DNA of 64,000 nucleotides from CADEGL01 sp050180485 (lineage in GTDB: Bacteria; Pseudomonadota; Alphaproteobacteria; CADEGL01): NCBI GenBank assembly GCA_050180485.1, contig JBFXED010000009.1, positions 1 to 64,000 on the forward strand. The letters are read 5' to 3'. Both the position numbers and the translations under genes were made by a program. Below, in pieces: positions 7,742 through 16,574 of this stretch. How positions within the stretch are numbered: position 1 is the first letter of the stretch; each line of letters opens with the position of its first letter. Under the pieces are notes generated by a model that was given only the letters and a program-made list of their open reading frames with translations, had not been told where the DNA came from and did not search any database.

Positions 7742-9286
7742 TTAGCGCAGATGCTGCTCTTTCTGATACGCGGCGAAGGCGGCGATTTCCGTTTCCATCC
7801 GCGCGGCGTCCCAGCCGAGCGGTTCGGCCACGGCTTCCGCCGCGCGGCGCACGGCGTCCGGCGGGATGGGCCCCGCCCAGCCGAGGCCCGAGCGGCGGTA
7901 GAGCAGATCGACCAGATGGCGCGGCTGCTCGGTCTCGGCCATCTGGCGCAAGGTCGCCATGGTGACGCTGGTGTTGCCGTCCACGATGGGCGGCGAATTC
8001 TGGTTCTCCGGGAATAGCCGCGCCTTGTAGGAAATGGGCTGTGGCGCGCCGGACGGTTTGTGGCGCTTCTTCACCACGTCCACCACCTGCCGCGCGGACT
8101 GGCGGTGGAACATGATGTTGGCCCAGGTGATCGTCGCCGAATCGCGCATGCCTTCGTCGTGCATGTCCTGCACCACCGCGAAGGGCATCCGGCGTCCTTT
8201 GTCGCGGTTCGGATCGAAGGTGATCGGGCGCACGCCGGCCCAGGCGAACTCGACGCTTTTGCGGGTAAGCCCGATGCCCGGCAGCATGTGGTTTGTCTCG
8301 TCGAGCAGGAACTGAATTTCCTCCTCGAGCGGATAGACGCGCTCCAGATCGCCTTCGTAAACCGTCTCGGTCGGGCCGATGTAATGGTAGTCGCCCCAGG
8401 CCATGCAGAACGTGTGTTCGCCGTGGCGGTTGATGCCGGCGACGCCGATGCCCTTGCATTCGGGCGGCAGGCGCACGGCGATGTGCGCGCCTTTCACCGC
8501 CACGATCTTGCGCGGCGGGGTGGAGGCGGGCGCGGCCTGCTTGTTCACGCCGTCGATCCAGGTGCCGGTGAAGTTGAGGAACTGGGCGGACGACACGCGC
8601 GCCGTCTCGCCCGTCACCATGTCTTCGACCGTGAAGCGCCAATCCTTGCCCTCGCGCGCGAAGGATGTGGCCTTGGTGTAGTTGCGCGCGACGGCGCCCA
8701 TGCGTTCGGCGTCGAGGATCGCATCCATGGCCAGCCGGTCGGGCCAATGGAACTGATAGTCCATGAAGGTGATGACGCTCTGCAGCTTGTCCGGATCGCG
8801 GAACCACTTGAGCAGCGGCATGGACAGCGCCTCGGCCGGCGACAGGCGGCGGTATTCCAGCGGGATCTTCTTGGGGTCGAACGCGTGCAGCAGCTTCGCG
8901 CCCAGATCGACATGCCAGCCTTTGTATGGCTCGTCCTTGTAGAGCGGGATGGCCAAGGGCAGGGGACGCAGACGTTCCGGCGTCTCGGTCAGGAACTCGC
9001 TGCGGCACAGAACCGAGCGGCGCGCGGTGTCGACCGCGGTCCATAGGCGCTTCGGGTGCAGCAGGAATTCCCACGGAGTCTTCTTGGGCGCCATATAGCG
9101 CAGGCCGCAATGGAGGATGCGGCTGGAGCGGCTGGTCGCCGCCGCGCAGAAATCGCCCTTCTCCACCAGCAGTACGGAGTAGCCCGCCGCGGCCAGATGC
9201 TGGATCGAGCTGGCGCCGCTGATGCCGCCGCCCACGATGACGACGTCGAAATGCTTTCCGTCGAGGGCGGAGAGGGGGGGGCGCAT
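7742..9286 (-). CDS. FAD-dependent glycerol-3-phosphate-dehydrogenase-like oxidoreductase
   Basis: The 514-residue protein has a Rossmann FAD site at the N-terminus (VIVGGGISGAS, glycines at 19-24) and the GlpD-type block TSRSSRILHCGLRYM, then a DAO fold and a shorter C-terminal helical domain. GlpD oxidises sn-glycerol 3-phosphate and passes electrons to quinone. This copy is divergent from canonical GlpD and has no glycerol kinase or transporter neighbour, so another hydroxy-acid or polyol phosphate substrate is possible. The start chosen begins just before the FAD motif. The downstream minus-strand order is amidase first (9328-10617), then this gene, with a 41-bp gap, so they may be co-transcribed. 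Confidence 0.75.
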   Translation of the reverse strand: MRPPLSALDGKHFDVVIVGGGISGASSIQHLAAAGYSVLLVEKGDFCAAATSRSSRILHCGLRYMAPKKTPWEFLLHPKRLWTAVDTARRSVLCRSEFLTETPERLRPLPLAIPLYKDEPYKGWHVDLGAKLLHAFDPKKIPLEYRRLSPAEALSMPLLKWFRDPDKLQSVITFMDYQFHWPDRLAMDAILDAERMGAVARNYTKATSFAREGKDWRFTVEDMVTGETARVSSAQFLNFTGTWIDGVNKQAAPASTPPRKIVAVKGAHIAVRLPPECKGIGVAGINRHGEHTFCMAWGDYHYIGPTETVYEGDLERVYPLEEEIQFLLDETNHMLPGIGLTRKSVEFAWAGVRPITFDPNRDKGRRMPFAVVQDMHDEGMRDSATITWANIMFHRQSARQVVDVVKKRHKPSGAPQPISYKARLFPENQNSPPIVDGNTSVTMATLRQMAETEQPRHLVDLLYRRSGLGWAGPIPPDAVRRAAEAVAEPLGWDAARMETEIAAFAAYQKEQHLR

Positions 9287-9327
9287 AACCTTGCTTCTGG
9301 TTGCCGTAGGAAACCGGGACACCGAGC

Positions 9328-10617
9328 CTAGCGCAACTTCACCCGTTGCTCGACCCAGCGTGAGACGCGCAGCAGTTTTTCGTCCTCGTTCAGCATGCCG
9401 ACAAGCTGGATGCCGACCGGCAGCTTCAGGCCGGCGCTCAACTCGGTGGTCATGGCGATGCAGGGCACGTGCAGGATCGTCCACAAGCGGTTGAAGACCG
9501 AGTCCCCGATCGGATTCTCAATCGGCGCGGCCTCGCATTCGGCCGCGGGCGTGATCAGCGCGTCGTATTGCTCGAAGACCGGCGCGATCAGGCGGCGGCA
9601 ATGGGCGGCCAGGTCCAGCGCGGCGCGGTAGTCGGCATAGGGGATCTCGAGGCCGTCCGCGATCACGCCCTGCATCGTCTTGCTGAGCCCGTCGCGCTTC
9701 ACGCGGTATTCGTGCGCCAACAAGCGCGCGCACTCGTAGCGAATCACGGTGATGCAGGCCGCGTTCAGCTTGTCGCACTCGGCGGGCAGCGCGACGTCGG
9801 CCACCTGCGCGCCTTCCTTGGCCAGGTTCTTCGCGGCACCCTCGACCGCCTTCTTCACCTCGGGCGCGGCCATCTTGTCCCACATGGCGGTGCGGCACAG
9901 GCCGAGGCGCGGCGCGCGGTCCGGCGTGCCTTCGCCGAAGCTTGGCCGATGGCCCAAGACAGCGCCGAACAGCGACAGATCGTCCACGTCGCGCGCGAAA
10001 TAGCCCAGCGTATCGAGCGAGCTTGCCAAGGGATGCACGCCGCCGAGCACGAAGGTGCCGTAGGTCGGCTTGTAGCCGACGGGGCCACAGAAGGCGGCCG
10101 GCTTGATGATCGAGGCGCCGGTCTGGCTGCCGAAGGCGAGGGGCACCATGCAGTCGGCGACCGCGGCGGCGGACCCGGAGGAGGAGATGCCGGGCGCGCG
10201 CGTCTTGTTATGCGGGTTGACCGTCTTGCCGGGGTGGTAGCCCGCGTATTCCGAGGTCACGGTCTTGCCCATGGCGACCGCGCCGGCCTGGCGGATCAGC
10301 GCGACCGACGGCGCGTCCCAGGCCGTGCGGTTGCCGGTGTAGATACCGGAGCCGTAGCCGGTCGGCATGTCCATGGTCTCGATGATGTCCTTCACGCCCA
10401 CGGGCACGCCATGCAGCTTGCCCCTGCGTGGCCCCTTGTCGAGCGCGCGCGCCTGCGAAAGCGCCAACTCCGGGTCGAGGAAGAACCACGCGCCCACCTC
10501 GGGTTCGCGCGCCTTGATGCGCTCCAGGCACGAGGCCACGAGTTTCTCGGAGGTCAGCTTGCCGTCGGCGATCTGCTGGGCGGCCTGCTTGGCGGTCAGG
10601 CGGAAGGGCTCGGTCAT
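9328..10617 (-). CDS. Second amidase signature family hydrolase
   Basis: The 429-residue protein shows Lys76 (VPVGVKDIIET), the PGISSSGSAAAVA block from residue 142 and the probable nucleophile Ser169 in FGSQTGASIIKPA, followed by the PVGYKPTYG loop. It is only distantly related to the amidase at 6323, so it is not a recent duplicate. The ATG at 10617 is preceded by AAGGAAA. Family substrates include ureidic and short aliphatic amides (AtzF/DUR-type) and aryl amides; which one applies is not evident. It is followed 41 bp later by the GlpD-like gene. Confidence 0.83.
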   Translation of the reverse strand: MTEPFRLTAKQAAQQIADGKLTSEKLVASCLERIKAREPEVGAWFFLDPELALSQARALDKGPRRGKLHGVPVGVKDIIETMDMPTGYGSGIYTGNRTAWDAPSVALIRQAGAVAMGKTVTSEYAGYHPGKTVNPHNKTRAPGISSSGSAAAVADCMVPLAFGSQTGASIIKPAAFCGPVGYKPTYGTFVLGGVHPLASSLDTLGYFARDVDDLSLFGAVLGHRPSFGEGTPDRAPRLGLCRTAMWDKMAAPEVKKAVEGAAKNLAKEGAQVADVALPAECDKLNAACITVIRYECARLLAHEYRVKRDGLSKTMQGVIADGLEIPYADYRAALDLAAHCRRLIAPVFEQYDALITPAAECEAAPIENPIGDSVFNRLWTILHVPCIAMTTELSAGLKLPVGIQLVGMLNEDEKLLRVSRWVEQRVKLR

Positions 10618-10702
10618 GGCGCATTTCCTTCGCGGCGTTGAAATCCCCGCGAAGGATGGCAGAGCGGCCGCCGCCGATACAAGGTGCCGCGATACGGCCG
10701 GT

Positions 10703-11449
10703 TTAGGCCTGATAGGCGCCCGCCAGCACGGTATCGAAGTGGCTTTTGACCGATTCGTTGCAACGGCAGGCGCGCGTTGCGAGCGCGTCGAAATCGCGCA
10801 CGAGAAGCGCGCCGCGCCGCGTCTCCAGAATCCCGTCGGCCTTGAAGGATTGCAGGACGCGGCTCGTGTAGCTGCGCCCGACGCCCAGCATGGTGGCCAA
10901 CTCCTCGTGCGTGAGGGGCACCACATGGTCGCCGGTCCGGTCCATGGCGGCGAGGATCCATTTGGCCGCGCGCTGGTCGATGGAATGGATGGCGTTGCAG
11001 GCCGTCGATTGGAAGATTTGGGCCAGGAGGCAGTCCGCATAGCGGGCGAAGACGTGCCGTAAGGTCGGCGATCTCAACTTCGCCGCTTCCAGCTTGCCGA
11101 CAGGAAGTTGAACGAAGCTTCCGCCGTATTTGACCGTGATGCGGCAGTAGGCGGGAAGGTGGCCCAGGCTGACGATGCCGCCCACGGCACCTTCGCGCCC
11201 GACCAGAACCGTTTCCACGTCGCGCCCGTCCTCTCCGCTGACGAGATAGGACGTCAGGCTGGAATCGCACGGGAAATAGACGAATTCGACGTTGTCGCCG
11301 GGATTGTAAAGAAGGTCGCCGCTCTCTTTCGCCACCGGATCGAGCAACGGTGCCAGCAGCGCGTAATCATCCTCGCGCAGAAGGCGGAGGAGGTTGTTGC
11401 GGAGACGGCCCGTGGGCGCGATGGGCGTGGCGAGGAGGTTGAGTGACAC
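10703..11449 (-). CDS. Crp/Fnr-family transcriptional regulator
   Basis: The 248-residue protein has a cyclic-nucleotide-binding-like jelly roll (about 30-130, with SGDLLYNPGDNVEFVYFP and GREGAVGGIVSLG) and a winged-helix domain with LTHEELATMLGVGRSYTSRVLQSFKADGIL near 178-208. It lacks the N-terminal cysteine set of FNR and the full cAMP phosphate cassette of CRP, so its effector is unknown. Proteins of this subgroup often respond to redox or light-linked signals in alphaproteobacteria. It is divergent from a heme-oxygenase-like gene, with a near-perfect palindrome between them. Confidence 0.8.
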   Translation of the reverse strand: MSLNLLATPIAPTGRLRNNLLRLLREDDYALLAPLLDPVAKESGDLLYNPGDNVEFVYFPCDSSLTSYLVSGEDGRDVETVLVGREGAVGGIVSLGHLPAYCRITVKYGGSFVQLPVGKLEAAKLRSPTLRHVFARYADCLLAQIFQSTACNAIHSIDQRAAKWILAAMDRTGDHVVPLTHEELATMLGVGRSYTSRVLQSFKADGILETRRGALLVRDFDALATRACRCNESVKSHFDTVLAGAYQA

Positions 11450-11499
11450 GGATATTTCCCAAAATTTCCTTACTGATCGCCCTTTTAATCATGGCTGTC

Positions 11500-11515
11500 T
11501 GTTCACTAGTGCACA
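11500..11515. promoter_or_regulatory. Near-perfect 16-bp palindrome, candidate operator
   Basis: TGTTCACTAGTGCACA differs from its own reverse complement at only one mirrored pair. It lies 51 bp upstream of the minus-strand Crp/Fnr gene and about 160 bp upstream of the heme-oxygenase-like start, so it could serve either gene. The binding protein is unknown. Confidence 0.4.
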
Positions 11516-11676
11516 GATGAAACGCCCGCCGCCTGATAGCGTTCCCGTGGATGGAGGGAGCGATCCCGCCGATCCGCTGTCTTGATGCCCCTTGGTCGAA
11601 CGCGGGCTGCCTCTCTCGGGGCCTAAAGTTCGGACGGAAACGCCCTTTCCCCACCGAAAACCGCGGTCCCCAAACC

Positions 11677-12288
11677 ATGACTCCGTCTTCCGAATCGGAC
11701 GAAACCATGCGCGCGCGCCTGTATGCCGCGACGGAATCGTCCCACGTGGCGCTCGATGCCAAGCTGGTGTCGTTGTTCGACCAAGGGCCGGACGGCTATG
11801 CCGAATTCCTGCGCATGTCCGCCCAGGGCGTACTCACGCTGGAGCGCGGGCTGGAGGCGGCGGGTATCGCCGCAACGCTGCCGGACTGGGCCTTACGCGC
11901 GCGCGCCGCTTCCTTGTTGACGGACATGACCGCGCTCGGCGTTGCCGTGCCGCCCATGCTGGACGTGCGGCTTCCCCGCGAGGAAGCCTATCTCTACGGC
12001 GTGCTCTATGTTCTGGAAATGTCGCGCCTGGGCGCCAAACGCCTGGCCCGGCGCGTCGAGGATATGGCGGATGCCCGCATCCGCGCGGCCAACCGCTATT
12101 TGAATCACGGCGAGGGGATGGATCTCTGGCAGACCTTTCACGAGCGGCTCGAAGCGTCGCAGGCGGTGCGCGCCGCGCCGGACCGCGCGATCAAGGGCGC
12201 CCTCGCGGCGTTCGCCGCGTTCGATCCCGGCCTTGGCTCCGCGCCCCAGCCGTCTTCGAGACCGCTGCCGCGCCTCGACCGCTCTTAG
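11677..12288 (+). CDS. Heme-oxygenase-like protein
   Basis: The protein has 203 residues from ATG 11677; ATG 11707 is an alternative start that begins closer to the domain. The opening ARLYAATESSHVALDAKL has the proximal-His segment of heme oxygenases, and YLYGVLYVLEMSRLGAKRLARRVED corresponds to the distal helix. In classical enzymes that helix carries a Gly-rich GS-LGG motif; here it reads MSRLGAK, so heme-cleaving activity is uncertain. Bacterial relatives make biliverdin for bacteriophytochromes or release iron from heme. No phytochrome gene is seen here. It is divergent from a Crp/Fnr regulator. Confidence 0.65.
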   Translation: MTPSSESDETMRARLYAATESSHVALDAKLVSLFDQGPDGYAEFLRMSAQGVLTLERGLEAAGIAATLPDWALRARAASLLTDMTALGVAVPPMLDVRLPREEAYLYGVLYVLEMSRLGAKRLARRVEDMADARIRAANRYLNHGEGMDLWQTFHERLEASQAVRAAPDRAIKGALAAFAAFDPGLGSAPQPSSRPLPRLDRS

Positions 12289-12352
12289 GCCCCCCCTGCG
12301 ATACGCCAGACCTCCGGGAACCGGCGGCCCGCCGCCGCGTTTTGGGAGGGCG

Positions 12353-12994
12353 ATGGACAGGGTCACGATTCGATATTCGGTAGCGGCGGCGGCCATTTTG
12401 GTCACGGTGACTGTCGCCGTGTCGGCTTTCGCCGAAAGCGGTCAGTACCAACCTCCCGCCCGGCCCGTCGACCCCAATGCGCGGCTGCCCGGCGTGATCC
12501 AGCTCGAGCAGTTCCTCAACAAAAACGGCGTCACCGGCCTGAACAACGTCAGGGGCCGGCCGGCGCCCGCCACGCCACCGCCGTCCGCCCAACCTGCGCA
12601 GGTTTCGCCGCCCGAACCCGTGGCGCAACCCGCCGAACCCCCGCCCGAGCCTGTCGTCCTGAGCACGCCGCCCGTGGCCGATCGCCCCGCGCCGGTGACG
12701 CGCCGCGAGACAACGGCGCCGACGAGCGCGCAAATCCCGATGTCGTCCTCGGCCGGTCAGGCGCTCGTAGTCGAGGACGCAGACGCGGATACGACGACGG
12801 CCGTTCCGGCGCAGGACGCCGAGACGCTTTACGCGCCGCCCGTGCGCCCGCCTTGGTGGGAGCGGCTCTTGTCCTCGCGCGGGTTCCTGTACACGGCGGC
12901 CTTTTGCTTGATCGTGGTGCCGGCGGCTGTCTTCGCGGCATCCGCCGTCATGGGCCGCCGGCGCGAGGAACGCGACATGATGCTCTACGACTGA
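12353..12994 (+). CDS. Exported or membrane-anchored proline-rich protein of unknown function
   Basis: The 213-residue protein has an N-terminal hydrophobic segment (about 9-27, ending VSAFAE) that could be a signal peptide or anchor. A Pro/Ala-rich low-complexity region covers about 60-165, and a C-terminal transmembrane helix (FLYTAAFCLIVVPAAVFAASAVM, about 180-203) is followed by RRREERD. The ribosome-binding site GGGAGGG is just upstream. The short conserved-looking part LPGVIQLEQFLNKNGVTGLNNV is near residue 38. It is probably periplasmic with a C-terminal anchor. No family is recognised. Confidence 0.6.
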   Translation: MDRVTIRYSVAAAAILVTVTVAVSAFAESGQYQPPARPVDPNARLPGVIQLEQFLNKNGVTGLNNVRGRPAPATPPPSAQPAQVSPPEPVAQPAEPPPEPVVLSTPPVADRPAPVTRRETTAPTSAQIPMSSSAGQALVVEDADADTTTAVPAQDAETLYAPPVRPPWWERLLSSRGFLYTAAFCLIVVPAAVFAASAVMGRRREERDMMLYD

Positions 12995-13102
12995 CGGGTA
13001 TCCTCCTCGCACGGAAAAAAACTCCCTTGCTCAATGAAGGGGGCTTGAACCGCGAAGTGGATCGTGGGGGAGGGGGATTCAAAAAAAAGCCTGGGCGGCC
13101 GG

Positions 13103-13570
13103 TCAGGATTTCAGGAAAAGCCTGACTTTCAGAAGCGCGGCCTCGAAGGCGGCCATGTCGTCGCGTGCGACGACATGGGTGAAGCTGCCAAGCTTGGGAT
13201 CGGACAGGATCAGGCGCACGCCGAATCCGGCCGAGACGGCGATCGAGGCGGCGTTGCTGGCGCGATTCTCGGTGATTGTGCCGACGGGAGACCAGGAACC
13301 GGCCTGTTTGGATTTGGCCTTGCCCCAGATTTCCAGCACCTGTTCGCTCAACGCGGCGTCGATGACGAACGACGCATGATCGGGGCCGGCGGACATGTCG
13401 ATGAGGCCGACCTTCTTATTGTTCTGCTCGAAGGTTTGGATTTCGAGCTGCGTGTCGGCGCCGGGGAATTTGGCCACGGTGGTCAGCGGCCCGTCCGCAT
13501 GTGCCGGCTGGAAGCAAAGAAAGGCGGCGCAAATCGCCGCCGATGCGAGCCTGAGCCATGCGTGAATCAT
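13103..13570 (-). CDS. Small secreted protein of unknown function
   Basis: The 155-residue protein starts MIHAWLRLASAAICAAFLCFQPAHA, a clear signal peptide. The mature part (about 130 residues) is soluble with alternating beta-type segments and no cysteines or known motif. An in-frame upstream ATG would add a charged N-terminus that spoils the signal peptide, so the start at 13570, preceded by GGGAACGAC, is preferred. It lies 71 bp downstream of the HxlR-family regulator on the same strand. Confidence 0.6.
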   Translation of the reverse strand: MIHAWLRLASAAICAAFLCFQPAHADGPLTTVAKFPGADTQLEIQTFEQNNKKVGLIDMSAGPDHASFVIDAALSEQVLEIWGKAKSKQAGSWSPVGTITENRASNAASIAVSAGFGVRLILSDPKLGSFTHVVARDDMAAFEAALLKVRLFLKS

Positions 13571-13641
13571 GTCGTTCCCGGTCTTCGGGCCGGCCCGTAT
13601 GCCGATCCGGCGCATAGCCTGCCACGCTAGGGCGGAGGCTT

Positions 13642-14337
13642 CTAGGCGGCGACGCGCTTCGGCTCGGCGGCGAAGGGGCTGAGGCCGAGCCAGGCCTGCA
13701 TCTTGTCGGCGATCTCGCGGTTGCCGGTCAGCGCGATCTTGTCGCCTTCCTTCGCGACCGTGGTCAGGCCCATCCAGATCGCGGTCATCGTGCGCAGGTC
13801 GGTCGAGACGTAGAGATCGACCTCGAAGCCAGGGTCGGTCGAGCAGAGATCCACCTCGCCAGGCGGATCGACCACCAGCCACCAGGCGCGCGACGCGGAC
13901 GGCAGGCCGCGATACATAAACTGGATGACCGTGCGCCGGCCGGGCAGGGGCGTGGGATTCAGGTTGCGCCGCATGTCCCACATCAGGAGCGAGGGGTCCA
14001 GGTTCTTGAGCGACAGCCGCGCCTCGATCCAGCGCTGGCCCCACAGGCCCATGGCCTCGACCACGGCGCGCAACTCCTTGCCTGATTCGGTCAGGCTGTA
14101 TTCGTAAATCCCCTTTTCGGATTTTACCGCCCGCCGTTCGATCACGCCCGCTGCCTCCAGCTCCTTCAACCGTTGCGACAAAAGGGTGGGCGACATCTTG
14201 GGCACGCCCCGGCGCAGATCGTTGAAGCGCGTCGAACCCGCGACGAACTCGCGCAAGATCAACATGGTCCAACGCGTGCACAGAATCTCGGCCGCCATGG
14301 CGACGGGACAGAATTGCCGGTATCCGGTTTGAGTCAT
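13642..14337 (-). CDS. HxlR-family transcriptional regulator with SCP2-like C-terminal domain
   Basis: The 231-residue protein has an HxlR winged helix over about residues 8-100 (CPVAMAAEILCTRWTMLILREF, FNDLRRGVPKMSPTLLSQRLKELEAAGVIERR). The extra C-terminal domain of about 110 residues (WWLVVDPPGEVDLCSTDPGFEVDLYV, ending in a GNREIADKMQAWLGLSPFA helix) resembles the sterol-carrier-protein-type domain found in a subset of HxlR proteins and may bind a hydrophobic ligand. HxlR proteins are redox- or ligand-responsive regulators. Its targets are unclear. Confidence 0.8.
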   Translation of the reverse strand: MTQTGYRQFCPVAMAAEILCTRWTMLILREFVAGSTRFNDLRRGVPKMSPTLLSQRLKELEAAGVIERRAVKSEKGIYEYSLTESGKELRAVVEAMGLWGQRWIEARLSLKNLDPSLLMWDMRRNLNPTPLPGRRTVIQFMYRGLPSASRAWWLVVDPPGEVDLCSTDPGFEVDLYVSTDLRTMTAIWMGLTTVAKEGDKIALTGNREIADKMQAWLGLSPFAAEPKRVAA

Positions 14338-14418
14338 CGGCTGGCCTTTTCGTGATGGACGCAACCACGATAGGCCCGTGCGCCGTCGGCAACTAGTACT
14401 GAAACTGTAGCGCTTGGC

Positions 14419-15345
14419 TTAGGACTCTCCGAAAAGCCGCGTGATCGGCCAGCGTGTGGGGTCCAGCGCGCTTTTCGGGCTCGGCAGCGACAGGTTGGAG
14501 AGCGAGCCGCCGCCCTCGGGTGGCGTAAGCTGCATTTCGACCTCCGGCATCCGGCGCAGAATTTCTTCGGACGAGACGATGACAGTGTAGGTCGTGGACG
14601 AATTGCCCGCCCGCCCGAGATAGAGGCCCGCCATCACGAATTCCGCCCCACGTTGCAGCAGAAGCGGCGAGCCCGAATCGCCGGGCCGCGAGGGGCAATC
14701 GCTGAGAAAGACGCCGGTTTCACCGTAGACGCGCATCAGGATGCAGGCCGGATGCACCGTGAATTGCGGCGTTTCAAACGTGCCGAAGGTGCCATGGTAA
14801 AATCGAAACATGTCCTTGCCATAGGCCAGCACGACGCGCTCGCGCACGGAAGCAAGCTCCAGTGTGCCCGCCGTAAGGCCCAACGGCATGCTGAGCCGCA
14901 CCACCGCCCAGTCGTCGCGCCATTCTCCCAGTTCCTTGCCCGGCTGACGGTAGTTCCAGTCCGCCACGGCGTAAGTCTGCACGCGCGATTCGAGGTGGAA
15001 TTTTCCGCCGGCGAAGCCGGCTTGGAAGCGTATTTGGCTAGGGGCGAGCCAGATGCCGTTGTCGCGCAAACAATGGGCCGCGGTCAGTACGCGGTCGCTG
15101 GAGATGAGGACCCCGCCGCAGAATCCGGCCTTGGACACCACGCGGCCGGTCGCCGTCCAAGGATAGTCTTTCGGCGAGGCGGAAGGTTTGCCCACCGGCG
15201 CCGGCATTTCCGGATGGACGTCGATGTCCTGGGCGAAGGCGCGGGCATTAAACAAGAGCGCCGCGGCAAGCAAAAAATTGCGAACGCCGTGTGTTGGCCA
15301 ACAAAACCGACTTGGGGGACCGACTCGACGGCCGCTCCCGCGCAT
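14419..15345 (-). CDS. Secreted trypsin-like serine protease
   Basis: The 308-residue protein has an N-terminal export signal (FLLAAALLFNARAFA, about 24-38) and a chymotrypsin-fold domain with a complete triad: His91 in VLTAAHC, Asp145 in RDDWAVVRL and Ser224 in SRPGDSGSPLLL. The cysteines near the active His and before the active Ser (C201, C217) can form the usual disulfides. The S1 pocket region (SDCPSRPGDSGSP) fits trypsin-like specificity. A Pro/Ser-rich tail of about 30 residues follows the domain. The start may be a few codons later, since the first 20 residues are Arg/Pro-rich. Confidence 0.82.
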   Translation of the reverse strand: MRGSGRRVGPPSRFCWPTHGVRNFLLAAALLFNARAFAQDIDVHPEMPAPVGKPSASPKDYPWTATGRVVSKAGFCGGVLISSDRVLTAAHCLRDNGIWLAPSQIRFQAGFAGGKFHLESRVQTYAVADWNYRQPGKELGEWRDDWAVVRLSMPLGLTAGTLELASVRERVVLAYGKDMFRFYHGTFGTFETPQFTVHPACILMRVYGETGVFLSDCPSRPGDSGSPLLLQRGAEFVMAGLYLGRAGNSSTTYTVIVSSEEILRRMPEVEMQLTPPEGGGSLSNLSLPSPKSALDPTRWPITRLFGES

Positions 15346-15429
15346 TTGCCACCCCGGCAGGCAACCCCGATGGATGACCTTACGCGATTAAATAGCAATC
15401 ACCTAAAATTATTATTGGTTCTGAAGGGA

Positions 15430-15642
15430 TTAGTTGGCGCCACACTTCATGGTGAGGGGCTCGCCGCTGTTCAACGCGGCCATGATGGCATCGTTCTTCT
15501 CGTTGCACATCGAGACGGTGCCGGTCCAGCGGTCGAGCCGGAAGGTGAGCGTCGCGGAACTGCTGAGTTCCCAACGGGAGACATAAAGGTGGGCGGCGGC
15601 GAGCAAGACGGCGCCCAATATCACGGCTTTTGCGGTGGTCAT
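15430..15642 (-). CDS. Small single-pass membrane or secreted protein, 70 aa
   Basis: The N-terminus MTTAKAVILGAVLLAAAHLYV is a hydrophobic helix that may be an anchor. About 50 polar residues follow, with the segment LTFRLDRWTGTVSMCNEK, a pattern seen in short exported proteins that begin with a beta-hairpin (FRLDRWTG). Two cysteines (C46, C67) could pair in the periplasm. It precedes the protease gene on the same strand by 84 bp. No function is known. Confidence 0.55.
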   Translation of the reverse strand: MTTAKAVILGAVLLAAAHLYVSRWELSSSATLTFRLDRWTGTVSMCNEKNDAIMAALNSGEPLTMKCGAN

Positions 15643-16041
15643 TCGAGCAGCTGCCTACGGAAAGTGGGGAAAATTCCCCTCCGCCGGGTGAAAATACGCA
15701 CGAAGCTTATAAAAGTCGTTAGGTTCTTGTCGCTATAAACATATTCCTAAAATGGGAATCCTCCCTAGTCAAAGGCAATTTCGCTCCGGGGAGATCTGAG
15801 TTTGTTCCTTTAATGTTCTCAATGGAGCGGCGGCGAACAGGGAATCCGTGCCAGGCACGTGTGCACTGCGTGGCCGGCAAGCGCCGCGCGGAGTGGAGCG
15901 CCGCTGCACTTGGCGGTGCGGTCGATCCGCGCCGGTTCGGGATTGAACGGTACAGTTCGCGGACTAGAGGCGTCGCCGTTCCCACTCCAGGTTGCGCGCC
16001 ACGACGCCGGATCGTCCGGCGCGCAACGCAAGGAGATAGCG
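15643..16041. other. 399-bp gene-free region between divergent genes
   Basis: No convincing gene is present on either strand. It holds two dyads: GGGGAA-AA-TTCCCC at 15666-15679, just upstream of the small minus-strand gene, and ATTCC...GGAAT at 15743-15759. The part around 15690-15815 is A+T-richer than its surroundings and probably contains the promoters. No known operator is recognised. Confidence 0.4.
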
Positions 16042-16383
16042 ATGACGGTTTACATGATCGCGGACATCAAGGTGACGGACGGCGCGTGGGTGGCGGCCTA
16101 TGCCGCCGAGGCGCACCACCTGGTTCATAAGCATGGCGGCAAGTATCTGGCGCGCAGCGGTAACGTTCGCACGCTGGAGGGCAAGCCGCCCGAGACGACG
16201 TTGATCGCCGTGATCCAGTTCCCTTCGGAGGCGGCGGTCGATTCGTTCCTGGCCGATCCGGCCTATGCGCGCTTTGCCCGCGAACGGCGGGCGGGCAGCG
16301 AAAGCCGCTTCCAGCTGATCGACGACACCGACGTCGCGGGCACGATTTCCTACCTCGTACCCGGCCGCCGCCAGGCGGCTTAA
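16042..16383 (+). CDS. DUF1330 protein
   Basis: The 113-residue protein opens MTVYMIADIKVTDGAWVAAY and carries YLARSGNVRTLEG and IAVIQFPSEAAVDSFLADPAYA, which define DUF1330, a small ferredoxin-like-fold family. It is cytoplasmic; no enzyme activity is established. AGGAG lies seven bases upstream. Its tail runs past the usual DUF1330 end into SESRFQLIDDTDVAGTISYLVPG. A second, degenerate copy of exactly this tail lies at 18627-18700, after the MFS gene. Confidence 0.85.
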   Translation: MTVYMIADIKVTDGAWVAAYAAEAHHLVHKHGGKYLARSGNVRTLEGKPPETTLIAVIQFPSEAAVDSFLADPAYARFARERRAGSESRFQLIDDTDVAGTISYLVPGRRQAA

Positions 16384-16418
16384 GTCACAAAGTCGCCGCC
16401 GCGCGGCCTGACGGTTGG

Positions 16419-16449
16419 CGCTAGTCCCGTTGCCGAAACGGGGCTAGCG
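16419..16449. other. Symmetric hairpin after the DUF1330 gene
   Basis: CGCTAGTCCCGTT and AACGGGGCTAGCG form a 12-13 bp stem (one G-T pair) with a five-base loop, 36 bp after the DUF1330 stop. No T-run follows on the plus strand, so intrinsic termination would be weak. It could instead protect the mRNA 3' end. Confidence 0.4.
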
Positions 16450-16574
16450 TCGTCCCCTCGCGGGGGAGGCCGACGCGATCATGGCGCGCGTGGCATGCGG
16501 GAAGGCATGATGAGGGGCGTTTCGAATCGCGCGCCGGCCGCTTCGACGCCGCCGGAAAAATCGGAGAGGGCGAC

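Noticed and set aside
16419..16449. Intrinsic terminator after DUF1330
   Set aside because: The stem is good but no T-tract follows on either strand, so it is listed only as a hairpin.
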